Shown here piece by piece: positions 46,815 to 54,952 of a stretch of DNA of 56,294 nucleotides. Every line of letters begins with the position of its first letter. Position 1 is the first letter of the stretch. The stretch spans positions 1-56,294 of the forward strand of contig NZ_LR213781.1 of assembly GCF_900659865.1 (NCBI RefSeq). Reading direction: 5' to 3'. Made by a program: the position numbers and the translations under genes. Origin of the DNA: Hyella patelloides LEGE 07179 (GTDB lineage Bacteria > Cyanobacteriota > Cyanobacteriia > Cyanobacteriales > Xenococcaceae). Below the pieces are notes generated by a model. That model was not told the origin of the DNA. It ran no database searches and worked only from the letters and a program-made list of their open reading frames with translations.

Positions 46815-47717
46815 TTAATTCTGGTGTTTTGCTAGAAAATCTTGGAGCAATTGCCAGATATCATCTAATAAACTGTCACTATTGGTATTAAACCAGTTAA
46901 TATGACGATCGCCTCTAAACCAAGTTCGTTGTCTTTTAGCAAATTGACGGGTGTGTAAAATAGTCTCAAAAATCGCTTCTTGTAAATTAAGATCTCCTGC
47001 TAAGTATTGTTTAATCTCCGCGTAACCTAAAGTGTTTAGCAGGGGTAAATCTGTCCCATACTTTTGACATAATTGCTCTACTTCAATCACAAATCCTCGT
47101 TCGATCATTTGCTGGGTGCGGATTTTTATCCGATAATCTAAAGCACTGGTTTCACTGTCTAAGCCAATTTGTAAAATAGGATAAGTAGGTTTATTTTCGC
47201 CTTGTTGTGCGGATATAGGCTTTCCTGTAACGTAATAGACTTCTAAGGCTCTTAGGGTTCTCACAGCATCATTAGGATGAATTTTACTAGCTGCTACACC
47301 ATCAACTTGAGATAACCAACTATGAAGTTGAGTTTGTCCTAAATTAGCTAATTGCGATCGCAATTCTGGTTGAGGAGAGACGCGAGGAATTTTTAAACCT
47401 TTGACAATGGCTTTGAGATACAATCCCGTACCACCGACTAATAAAGAGATATTTTCCTTGGCAATTAAAGCCTGAGCTTGTTCTTGGTATTCTGCTAGGG
47501 TTAGGGTTTCAGTAGGCTCGCAAATATCTATTAGGTGGTGGGGTACTAATTTTTGTTCTGCAAGAGATGGCTTTGCCGTACCAATATCAAATTCACGATA
47601 CACTTGACGAGAATCAGCACTAATAATGCTTGTTGAAAGGCGTTGCGCTAATTGGAGAGCTAAGCTAGATTTTCCGCTAGCAGTTGCACCACAAATCACA
47701 ATTAAAATAGGTTTCAT
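46815..47717 (-). CDS. miaA: tRNA dimethylallyltransferase
   Basis: 300 residues from ATG 47717 (a TTG two codons upstream is less likely). Adds a dimethylallyl group to A37 of tRNAs reading UNN codons. P-loop GATASGKS (10-17), DSRQVYREFDIGTAKPSLAE, HLIDICEPTETLTLAEYQEQ, GGTGLYLKAIVKGL, and the C-terminal TRQFAKRQRTWFRGD, which contacts tRNA. Full length. Confidence 0.96.
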   Translation of the reverse strand: MKPILIVICGATASGKSSLALQLAQRLSTSIISADSRQVYREFDIGTAKPSLAEQKLVPHHLIDICEPTETLTLAEYQEQAQALIAKENISLLVGGTGLYLKAIVKGLKIPRVSPQPELRSQLANLGQTQLHSWLSQVDGVAASKIHPNDAVRTLRALEVYYVTGKPISAQQGENKPTYPILQIGLDSETSALDYRIKIRTQQMIERGFVIEVEQLCQKYGTDLPLLNTLGYAEIKQYLAGDLNLQEAIFETILHTRQFAKRQRTWFRGDRHINWFNTNSDSLLDDIWQLLQDFLAKHQN

Positions 47718-47793
47718 TAACAAAAGTATCTCGAATTAGCAATACCAATTTTAAGATAGAGAAGGAAACGGAAGCGTCTGTGAGGAATTAATC

Positions 47794-48228
47794 TTGAAAA
47801 ACATTTTAGCAGCGATCGATTTTTCTGATATTTCTCCCTTAGTAATCGATAAAGCAGCAGCAATCAGCCAATGCTTTGCTAGTAAACTGTGGTTAATTCA
47901 TGTAGCTGCACCCGATCCTGATTTTATCGGTTATGGTACAGGGCCACAATCCGAAAGAGACTGGAGAGCCAAAACTCTTAAGGGAGAACACCAGTATATA
48001 CAAGAGCGAGCTTTAGAATTGGAACAAAAAGGAATTGATGTCACCCCACTGTTAATTCAAGGAGCAACGGTCGAAACTATTATTAAAGAAGCAAAAAAAC
48101 TGGAAGCAGATATGATTGTTATTGGTTCTCACGGTCATGGTGCTTTGTATAAAGCTTTAATGGGAAACGTCAGCGAAGGTGTGATCCGAAAAGCTTCTTG
48201 TCCCGTATTGATTGTGCCAGCTAAATAA
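47794..48228 (+). CDS. Universal stress protein (UspA family)
   Basis: 144 residues. TTG start with GAGG upstream; the resulting N-terminus (LKNILAAIDFSD, initiating as Met) is exactly the Usp pattern and there is no better codon. ATP-binding type: D9 in AAIDFSD, and the phosphate loop G-x2-G-x9-G-[ST] as GSHGHGALYKALMGNVSEG. Ends SCPVLIVPAK. Probably a stress or redox signalling protein in the cytoplasm. Confidence 0.92.
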   Translation: MKNILAAIDFSDISPLVIDKAAAISQCFASKLWLIHVAAPDPDFIGYGTGPQSERDWRAKTLKGEHQYIQERALELEQKGIDVTPLLIQGATVETIIKEAKKLEADMIVIGSHGHGALYKALMGNVSEGVIRKASCPVLIVPAK

Positions 48229-48305
48229 AGTTTTATCTATTGTCTATCAACTGCTACCTAGCCTTAACCAGTAACTTTAATTTTGTCTCAATACTCACTT
48301 AACTA

Positions 48306-48464
48306 ATGGCTCGTCAAAGAAAAAAATCCGATCTACCAACAAAGGTTTGTCCTGTATGTCAAAGACCATTTACCTGGCGTAAAAAGTGGGAAAAATGTTG
48401 GGATGAAGTAAAGTATTGTTCTGATAGATGTCGTCGCAGAAGAGCGCAAAGTGAATCAAAGTAG
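48306..48464 (+). CDS. DUF2256 zinc-ribbon-like small protein
   Basis: 52 residues. Four cysteines in two pairs: C15-x2-C18 ([16 protein letters not shown]) and C38-x3-C42 ([12 protein letters not shown]), with the family core [20 protein letters not shown]. Probably a zinc-binding knuckle; the basic ends suggest RNA or DNA contact. The family is often encoded beside photolyase genes; here it follows a Usp gene. Too short for ordinary gene finders but clearly real. Confidence 0.88.
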   Translation: MARQRKKSDLPTKVCPVCQRPFTWRKKWEKCWDEVKYCSDRCRRRRAQSESK

Positions 48465-48474
48465 TAACTAGCAG

Positions 48475-48502
48475 GTAGAGACGTGATATATCGCGTCTCT
48501 AC
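48475..48502. repeat. Palindrome related in its ends to the island REP
   Basis: Arms GTAGAGACGTGATA / TATCGCGTCTCTAC with one mismatch. It shares the outer GTAGAGACG ... CGTCTCTAC with the copy in the RAYT gene but has a different centre (TGATATATCG). Confidence 0.88.
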
Positions 48503-48537
48503 GGTAGCAATTAATCACCAACAACTAACAATTAACA

Positions 48538-50073
48538 ATGAATAATTTTAACTGGAAACAATTACAAAATGGTTCTGATATTCGGGGAGTTGCTTTACCA
48601 GGAGTCCCAGGAGAAGAAGTTAATTTAACACCAGAAATTGCTGCAACTTTAGGGAAATCATTTGTTACTTGGTTGAGTAATAAATTAACCAAAGAAAGTT
48701 CAGAGTTAATCATTTCTTTAGGAAGAGACAGCCGTTTATCTGGCTCGGATTTAATGGAATTACTTGCATTAGGAATTACTGAATGTGGTTGTCAGGTTTA
48801 TGATTTTGCGATCGCTTCTACTCCTGCAATGTTTATGAGTACCATTCATCCTGATTTTAACTGCGATGGGGCGATTATGTTAACTGCTAGTCATTTACCT
48901 TTTAATCGTAATGGATTAAAGTTTTTTAGTAATCAAGGTGGCTTAGAAAAAAAAGATATTACTAATATTTTAGAGTTAGCAAAAGAAAATAATTTTAATC
49001 GAGTTTCAGAGCAAAAAGAAATTATAAAAAGTGATTTTATTACTATCTATGGCTCGGATTTAGCCGATAAAGTTAGAGAAGCTGTCAATCATCCCAATAA
49101 TTATGAACAACCTTTACAAGGCTTAAAAATAGTAGTTGATGCAGGTAATGGTGCAGGCGGGTTTTATGTTGATAAAGTTTTAAAACCTTTAGGTGCAGAT
49201 ACTACTGGTAGTCAATTTCTCGATCCTGATGGCAATTTTCCCAATCATATACCTAATCCTGAAAATACCGATGCAATGGCTTCTATTAGTCAAGCAGTGT
49301 TAGCCAATCAAGCTGATTTTGGGATTATTTTTGATACTGATGTCGATCGCGTTGCAGCAGTCGATCGTTTAGGTAATGAGTTAAATAGAAACCGTTTAAT
49401 TGCTTTAATTTCTGCCATTGTCTTACAAGAACATCCAGGTTCAACTGTTGTTACAGATTCCATTACTTCTGATGGTTTGACTCAATTTATCGAGCAAGAT
49501 TTAGGCGGAGTTCATCACCGTTTTAAACGGGGTTATAAGAATGTTATCAATGAAGCGATCGCTATTAATAATAATCAAGATCAAGAATCATGGTTAGCTA
49601 TCGAAACATCGGGACACGCAGCGATGAAAGAAAACTATTTTCTCGACGATGGAGCATATTTAGCCACTAAACTATTAAGTGAATTAGCCAAAGCTAAACT
49701 ACAAAATAAATTAATTACTGATTTAATCGCTAATTTGAAAGAGCCAGCAGAAAGCCAAGAATTTCGTTTAAAAATTAATACCAAATATTTTCAAGAATAC
49801 GGCAATCAAGTAATTACTAAACTTCAAGAATTTGCAACTACTCAACCTGATTGGCAAATTGTACCTAATAATCATGAAGGCGTTAGAATTACTTGTAAAT
49901 CACCGAAAGAAGATGGCTGGTTTTTATTACGTTTGTCTCTTCACGATCCTGTGATTCCTTTAAATATTGAATCTAATATTACTGCTGGTATTCATCCCAT
50001 AGCAACCAGACTTTTAGCATTCTTCCAAGACTTTAAATCTCTCGATTTATCGCCACTATCATCATTTATTTGA
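48538..50073 (+). CDS. Phosphomannomutase/phosphoglucomutase (alpha-D-phosphohexomutase)
   Basis: 511 residues, four domains. The active-site Ser is S118 in MLTASHLPFNRNG (most members have TASHNP; here Leu replaces Asn). Metal loop DTDVDRVAAVDR (266-277), sugar-binding IETSGHAAMKENYFLDDGAY, and C-terminal phosphate-binding region NNHEGVRITCKSPKEDGWFL. Interconverts hexose 1- and 6-phosphates; it could feed the GDP-mannose needed by gmd, but glucose is equally possible. Monocistronic. Confidence 0.9.
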   Translation: MNNFNWKQLQNGSDIRGVALPGVPGEEVNLTPEIAATLGKSFVTWLSNKLTKESSELIISLGRDSRLSGSDLMELLALGITECGCQVYDFAIASTPAMFMSTIHPDFNCDGAIMLTASHLPFNRNGLKFFSNQGGLEKKDITNILELAKENNFNRVSEQKEIIKSDFITIYGSDLADKVREAVNHPNNYEQPLQGLKIVVDAGNGAGGFYVDKVLKPLGADTTGSQFLDPDGNFPNHIPNPENTDAMASISQAVLANQADFGIIFDTDVDRVAAVDRLGNELNRNRLIALISAIVLQEHPGSTVVTDSITSDGLTQFIEQDLGGVHHRFKRGYKNVINEAIAINNNQDQESWLAIETSGHAAMKENYFLDDGAYLATKLLSELAKAKLQNKLITDLIANLKEPAESQEFRLKINTKYFQEYGNQVITKLQEFATTQPDWQIVPNNHEGVRITCKSPKEDGWFLLRLSLHDPVIPLNIESNITAGIHPIATRLLAFFQDFKSLDLSPLSSFI

Positions 50074-50125
50074 TAATTAATTAGGGATTAGGTACTGTTA
50101 ACTTTTTCTAAATTATAGAAAGCAG

Positions 50126-50149
50126 TAGGGTGAGGCACACTCCACCCTA
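50126..50149. repeat. Short palindrome between the hexomutase and FTR1 genes
   Basis: Arms TAGGGTG / CACCCTA with an imperfect centre (AGGCACACTC); another interspersed element between converging genes. Confidence 0.75.
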
Positions 50150-50163
50150 ACTTACATTAAGGT

Positions 50164-51099
50164 TTAATTTTTAGGAGTATTAAACTTAAACATTGGCAAT
50201 TTTACCTTGATAGATTGCCCTGTTAAACTTTGAAAATAAGCACCACCGATAATAATCAAAAAGCTAATATATGCAACTATTTGTCCTAAATAGAGGGTTT
50301 GTCGATAGCCACAAAGAGCTTTCAAAATAATCCCAGGAAATTGCCGATCGGGTAAAATATTTGCACCATTCCATACTTGCTTACCTAATAGACAAGAATC
50401 ACTATTTACCAAACACCAATTATTAGTAGATATCTGAGAAAATAAAGTAATTGCTTTGTCAAAATGAAACAACGCACTTAATACTAAACCCCCAACAATT
50501 AATAGCAGAAAAATCCCCATAATTTGAAAGAAAAGGCGGATATTAATTTTGACTCCCAGAGCAAACAGTAACCAACCCAAAAATGCTGCTAAACTTAATC
50601 CTGCGATCGCTCCTATAGTAGGTAAAGTCAATTGTTGTGGGAATTTTGCCAAAATAAACAGTACAGTTTCAAAACCTTCTCTTAAAACAGCGATCGCAAT
50701 TACGACAAAGATAGCTTTTCCTGCATTCTGACTGTTGAGAGCATCATCAATGGTATTTTCGACTTCTCCCTTGAGAGATTTCGCCTGTAGACTCATCCAG
50801 ATTAACATCCAACTGAGCATCGCGATCGCGATTACGCCAAAACTACCAGCCAATATTTGTTTAATTACTGGTGCGTAAACGCCTCCTGCGGTTTCTAAAC
50901 CTTGCATTGTATTAGCTAGCAAAATAGCTACCCCTACACTACCCAAGATACCAGCCAGAATACCCAAATAAACCCAAGAATATAGTTTTGTTTGTTGTGC
51001 TTTTTGTAAGCAAGCCATAACAATTCCTACTACTAAGGCTGCTTCAAAACCTTCCCTTAGAGTAACGATAAAAGTGGGAAAAGCGGGAGTTAAATCCAT
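50164..51099 (-). CDS. FTR1-family high-affinity iron permease
   Basis: 311 residues with seven hydrophobic segments. The two iron-binding R-E-G-x-E motifs are at R15-E19 (TLREGFEAALVVGIV) and R140-E144 (VLREGFETVLFILA). A periplasmic loop (about 230-265, with CLVNSDSCLLGKQVWNGANI) contains two cysteines. This is the EfeU/FTR1 permease; no copper oxidase or EfeO/EfeB gene is nearby, so the partner must be elsewhere. No clear Fur box was found upstream. Confidence 0.92.
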   Translation of the reverse strand: MDLTPAFPTFIVTLREGFEAALVVGIVMACLQKAQQTKLYSWVYLGILAGILGSVGVAILLANTMQGLETAGGVYAPVIKQILAGSFGVIAIAMLSWMLIWMSLQAKSLKGEVENTIDDALNSQNAGKAIFVVIAIAVLREGFETVLFILAKFPQQLTLPTIGAIAGLSLAAFLGWLLFALGVKINIRLFFQIMGIFLLLIVGGLVLSALFHFDKAITLFSQISTNNWCLVNSDSCLLGKQVWNGANILPDRQFPGIILKALCGYRQTLYLGQIVAYISFLIIIGGAYFQSLTGQSIKVKLPMFKFNTPKN

Positions 51100-51919
51100 A
51101 CGTCAATATGTTGCTCTATAATAATCTGAAACTTGCTCCAAATCTAATATATAATATTTCTTCAATTAATAAGTATATATAATTAAATATATAAATTGTG
51201 AAAAAGTTTTATCCTCTTTTGTGATAAATGTTACCAAACAATCCTGATTAATTATATTAATTATCTACAGAAATTGACTCTTCCGTTATTACTATGCTAT
51301 GTTTTGTTGACAATGATGACCGAGTAATGATTTGAGCTATTTTTTCTCTTAAGTATTTCTATTAGTTTGAAAAATCACTAAAGTATCGGGTTTATTTTCG
51401 TTCGGGTTAATAGTTTGACATCACAATTAATGGAGAGTCCAAAAATTTAATATTTCAATATTCAATTAACTAGAAAACAATTTTTACTAAATAGAAAAGC
51501 TGACTGAATTTGACCAAAGGTTTGTGCTGTCTCTGTCACTCTTGGGTGCGGAATCCCGTCCCATCTTCGTCCCAAACTAAACGGGACTTGTACCCATCGC
51601 ATCTTCGTATAAATGGGATAATATAAAGTGGAATCGAGATCATCTGTGACTTATGTTCTCTTAAAGACTAAAATAACTTGTTGTTGAATACTTTGATGCT
51701 ATCAATTAAAGCCACTTAAACTATTACAATATGTCACGCTGCAAATTAGTAGCAAACAAGTTTAGCCTATACCTAACTAAAATCAGGTACAACGAAGAAA
51801 AAACAATTATTAATTTATTTATTAGCGAATAATTTACTTTTTGCTTTTAGCCTTGAGTGATTAAGGCTACTATATAAAGTAAATATTTAAAGTAAATGTT
51901 TTCTTGTGTTATTTAAACT
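51100..51919. other. Gene-free stretch of 820 bp with a hairpin block
   Basis: Divergent promoters for FTR1 and the response regulator must lie here. The only structure is at about 51549-51612: TCCCGT/ACGGGA and CCCAT/ATGGG inverted repeats around two direct copies of CATCTTCGT, followed by AGATAATATA-like GGATAATATAAAG, a possible -10 region. No tRNA, riboswitch or open frame is seen. Confidence 0.5.
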
Positions 51920-54322
51920 ATGAAAATTCTGCTAATAGAAGATGATGAAGGTCTAGCAGACTTGATTGTAGACAAACTAACTAGACAAAAGCAGTACATC
52001 ATAGAATGTTCTAATAATGGTTGTGAAGGGCTAGAATTAGCAGAATCTTATGAATACGACATTATTTTACTAGATGTAGCATTACCAGAATTAGATGGCA
52101 TTCAAGTTTGCCAGCAGTTAAGGGATCGAGGAAATCGTACTCCCATCTTATTATTGACGGCCCATAACAACATCACGAAAAAGGTTGCAGGTTTAGATGC
52201 TGGTGCTGACGATTATTTAGTAAAACCTTTTGATGTCAGAGAATTATTAGCTCGTATTAGAGCCTTATCTCGCAGAGGGAATGATATTTTACTTCCTGTA
52301 CTACAATGGGGAGTACTAACTCTTGACCCCAATAATTGTCAAGTAAACCACAAGCAAAAACCGCTTAAACTAACCGCCAAAGAATACTCACTATTAGAAT
52401 TATTTTTACGCCATCCTCAACGCATTTTCAGTCAGAGTTCTCTAATTGAAAAAATTTGGTCTTGGGAAGAGTCTCCCTCAGAAAATGCAGTACGGACTCA
52501 AATTAAAGGTTTGAGACAAAAGCTCAGAAAAGCAGGAATCGATCCCAACATGATAGAAACTATATATGGTTTGGGATATCGCTTAAAAAAAGAACCATTG
52601 CCTCTCCAGCAAGGGACAACCAAAAAACGGCACAAAACTCAATCTCTAATGATGGCGACTTCTGTATCATCATCAAAGGCAGTTAATTTTCGTAACGATA
52701 CTCTGAGTGCAATATGGCAGAAGTATCAATCACAATATCGCGATCGCATAGACCTGTTACAAGAAGCAGCGATCGCAATAAAACAAGACACCCTAAGTAT
52801 AGATTTACAAAAACAAGCAGTTCATACCGCACACACTTTAGTAGGCTCTTTAGGTAGTTTTGGGTATACACAAAGTTCACAAATTTGCTCTGAAATCGAA
52901 ACTATACTACAATCCTATAACCATAAAGATTACAAAGTTATCGATCGATTAGACAAACTATTAACTATACTATTAACTCAAATTAATTCTCCTCCTGAAC
53001 CTATTCTTGATTCAGATCGCGAAAGTATGACCTTTGGTAACGATGAGGAACATATGCCCTATTCGGCTCTTCCCCCCCAATATAAATTATTGATTGTCGA
53101 TGATGACTTTCCTTTGACTCAAGCTTTGGTTTCCGAAGCAATAACCTGGGGGATTGAAGCTCAAGTAGCGGGAAATTTATCTCAAGCCAGAGAAGCGATC
53201 GCTGAGAACCTACCTGATGCCATCTTATTGGATTTATCTTTTCCTGAAGCCCATAATGGAGGCTTAGAACTACTACAAGAATTAAACGCAAAACAGCTCA
53301 ATATTCCCGTAATTGCCTTAACAGCGAGAGAAAGCTTTGCCGATAGAGTAGAAGTAGCTCGTTTGGGGGGAAAAGGATTTTTGACCAAGCCAGTATCGCC
53401 TACTCAAGCGATGGAAACAGTGGCTTCGATTTTAGAACAGTCAAATCTTCCTGATGCCAAAATTTTAGTAGTTGATAACCAAAAAGAAAATCTAAATGCG
53501 ATCGCAGATTTGCTATTACCTTGGGGTTTTGATGTCGTCTCGTTACAAGATGCTGGTCAATTTTGGGATGTTTTAGAACAATCAAATCCCGATCTAATTA
53601 TTGCTCAACTAGAAATGGAAGGTGTCAGTGGAATTGAACTGTGTCAGGTAGTACGTAACGATCCTCGTTGGTGTCACTTACCAGTATTAATCATCTCTCC
53701 CCATGATGATATTCAAACCATCCAGCAAATTTGTTCTGTGGGAGTAGACGATCACATTTCATTTCCCATTATTCAAGAAGAACTCTTAGCTCGTATTTTT
53801 AACCGTTTAGATAAAGAGCGTTACCGTCGTCAGCTAGCAGACACTGACCCCTTAACAGGAATTGCCAACAGACGTGCTTCTTTACAAAGGCTCACCAGAT
53901 TATTACGCATTGCCCAGCGTCAAGATAAACATTGGTGCTTTGTAATGATCGATCTCGATGATTTTAAACAAATTAATGATAATTTTGGTCATGAGACAGG
54001 CGATCGGGTTTTACGTAGATTGGGACAATTGCTTAAGCAAGAATTTCGTAGTGAAGATGTAATTGCTCGTTGGGGCGGAGAAGAATTTATTCTTGGTTTA
54101 TATGATATGAATAAAGATGCTGTAATTTCTCGTCTCAGAGAGTTTTTAGCAGCTTTTCGCCAACAAGAGTTTACTACTGTGCAAGAAGAAGATTGTCAGG
54201 TTACTTTTAGTGCAGGAGTAGCAGAATATCCTGTAGACGGCAATAGTTTAGAAATTCTATATCAATTTGCAGACATGGCATTGTATCGAGCTAAAGCAGA
54301 AGGAAAGAATCAAATCATTTGA
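51920..54322 (+). CDS. Multi-domain response regulator: REC - OmpR wHTH - HPt - REC - degenerate REC - GGDEF
   Basis: 800 residues. REC1 (1-118): E7, D8 acidic pocket, phospho-acceptor D52, K102. OmpR/PhoB winged helix (about 125-225, LTAKEYSLLELFLRHPQRIF, VRTQIKGLRQKLRK, IYGLGYRLK). HPt (about 260-355) with H305 in AHTLVGSLGSFG. REC2 (388-505): D394/D395, D438, K490. REC3 (512-630): aspartate replaced by Q563 (LIIAQLEMEG), so not phosphorylatable. GGDEF (640-800): GGEEF at 719-723 with an inhibitory RxxD site (R710-D713) exactly 5 residues before, so a regulated diguanylate cyclase. It joins transcription control and c-di-GMP synthesis in one chain. No kinase gene lies beside it. Confidence 0.93.
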   Translation: MKILLIEDDEGLADLIVDKLTRQKQYIIECSNNGCEGLELAESYEYDIILLDVALPELDGIQVCQQLRDRGNRTPILLLTAHNNITKKVAGLDAGADDYLVKPFDVRELLARIRALSRRGNDILLPVLQWGVLTLDPNNCQVNHKQKPLKLTAKEYSLLELFLRHPQRIFSQSSLIEKIWSWEESPSENAVRTQIKGLRQKLRKAGIDPNMIETIYGLGYRLKKEPLPLQQGTTKKRHKTQSLMMATSVSSSKAVNFRNDTLSAIWQKYQSQYRDRIDLLQEAAIAIKQDTLSIDLQKQAVHTAHTLVGSLGSFGYTQSSQICSEIETILQSYNHKDYKVIDRLDKLLTILLTQINSPPEPILDSDRESMTFGNDEEHMPYSALPPQYKLLIVDDDFPLTQALVSEAITWGIEAQVAGNLSQAREAIAENLPDAILLDLSFPEAHNGGLELLQELNAKQLNIPVIALTARESFADRVEVARLGGKGFLTKPVSPTQAMETVASILEQSNLPDAKILVVDNQKENLNAIADLLLPWGFDVVSLQDAGQFWDVLEQSNPDLIIAQLEMEGVSGIELCQVVRNDPRWCHLPVLIISPHDDIQTIQQICSVGVDDHISFPIIQEELLARIFNRLDKERYRRQLADTDPLTGIANRRASLQRLTRLLRIAQRQDKHWCFVMIDLDDFKQINDNFGHETGDRVLRRLGQLLKQEFRSEDVIARWGGEEFILGLYDMNKDAVISRLREFLAAFRQQEFTTVQEEDCQVTFSAGVAEYPVDGNSLEILYQFADMALYRAKAEGKNQII

Positions 54323-54444
54323 TTGCTTGGTTGTGAATAATTAATTGACTCCAAGAAAATCTCTAAAGTTTAAGCCTCAGATAAAAACAAGCCCATATAT
54401 TCCTTATATGAAATCTATAAATGTTTGCTACAAATGAGTGACGT

Positions 54445-54475
54445 GGGGAATTAGGGAATTAGGGAATTAGGGATT
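54445..54475 (+). repeat. Octanucleotide tandem repeat GGGAATTA
   Basis: Three and a half copies of GGGAATTA, ending in GGGATTTG. Low complexity array between the response regulator and a small gene; probably variable in copy number. Confidence 0.85.
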
Positions 54476-54522
54476 TGGGGAATATTTATCTGTAGCATTT
54501 TTATTTGTATTTCATATTACAT

Positions 54523-54690
54523 ATGGCAAGAGAAAATCACAAAAATAATTCTCAAAAGCAGGATAGGAAAGAGAATAAATATTGCTATAGGCTTTTATTT
54601 TGGATAATTTCTTATTTCTTAGCAAAAGACTGTAATCGTTTTGTCCGAGCTACAGCAAAAGAAAGCTTAGAAAAGTATCAATCTTCTTGA
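54523..54690 (+). CDS. Small hypothetical protein
   Basis: 55 residues from ATG 54523: charged, Asn/Lys/Gln-rich start (MARENHKNNSQKQDRKENK), then one hydrophobic stretch (YRLLFWIISYFLAKD) long enough for a peripheral or single membrane helix, and a charged end. No family recognised; a short gene without strong ribosome site, so it may be spurious. The 262 nt after it have no gene. Confidence 0.4.
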   Translation: MARENHKNNSQKQDRKENKYCYRLLFWIISYFLAKDCNRFVRATAKESLEKYQSS

Positions 54691-54952
54691 AATAAGCAAA
54701 AAAATATTGCTAGTTTAAATTTTGGTGTTTTTATTAAAGCGATCTGTGAAATAGCTATTTTGCGATCGCAGAAAATCTAAAATATAATATTATATTACTG
54801 TATATCCAATTTTCACAGAAAAGCCAGATTATAATTACAAAAATAAATTATCAATATTTTTTTAATAAAGAATTATGCTTTTAATTCCGCTCTCTTTTTT
54901 TACTTCTAATTAGCTAATAATTTTTTACAATAAGCTAATAATAAAATAAATC

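Noticed and set aside
51100-51240. Fur box upstream of the FTR1 iron permease
   Set aside because: The region is AT-rich but I saw no convincing 19-bp Fur-type inverted repeat.
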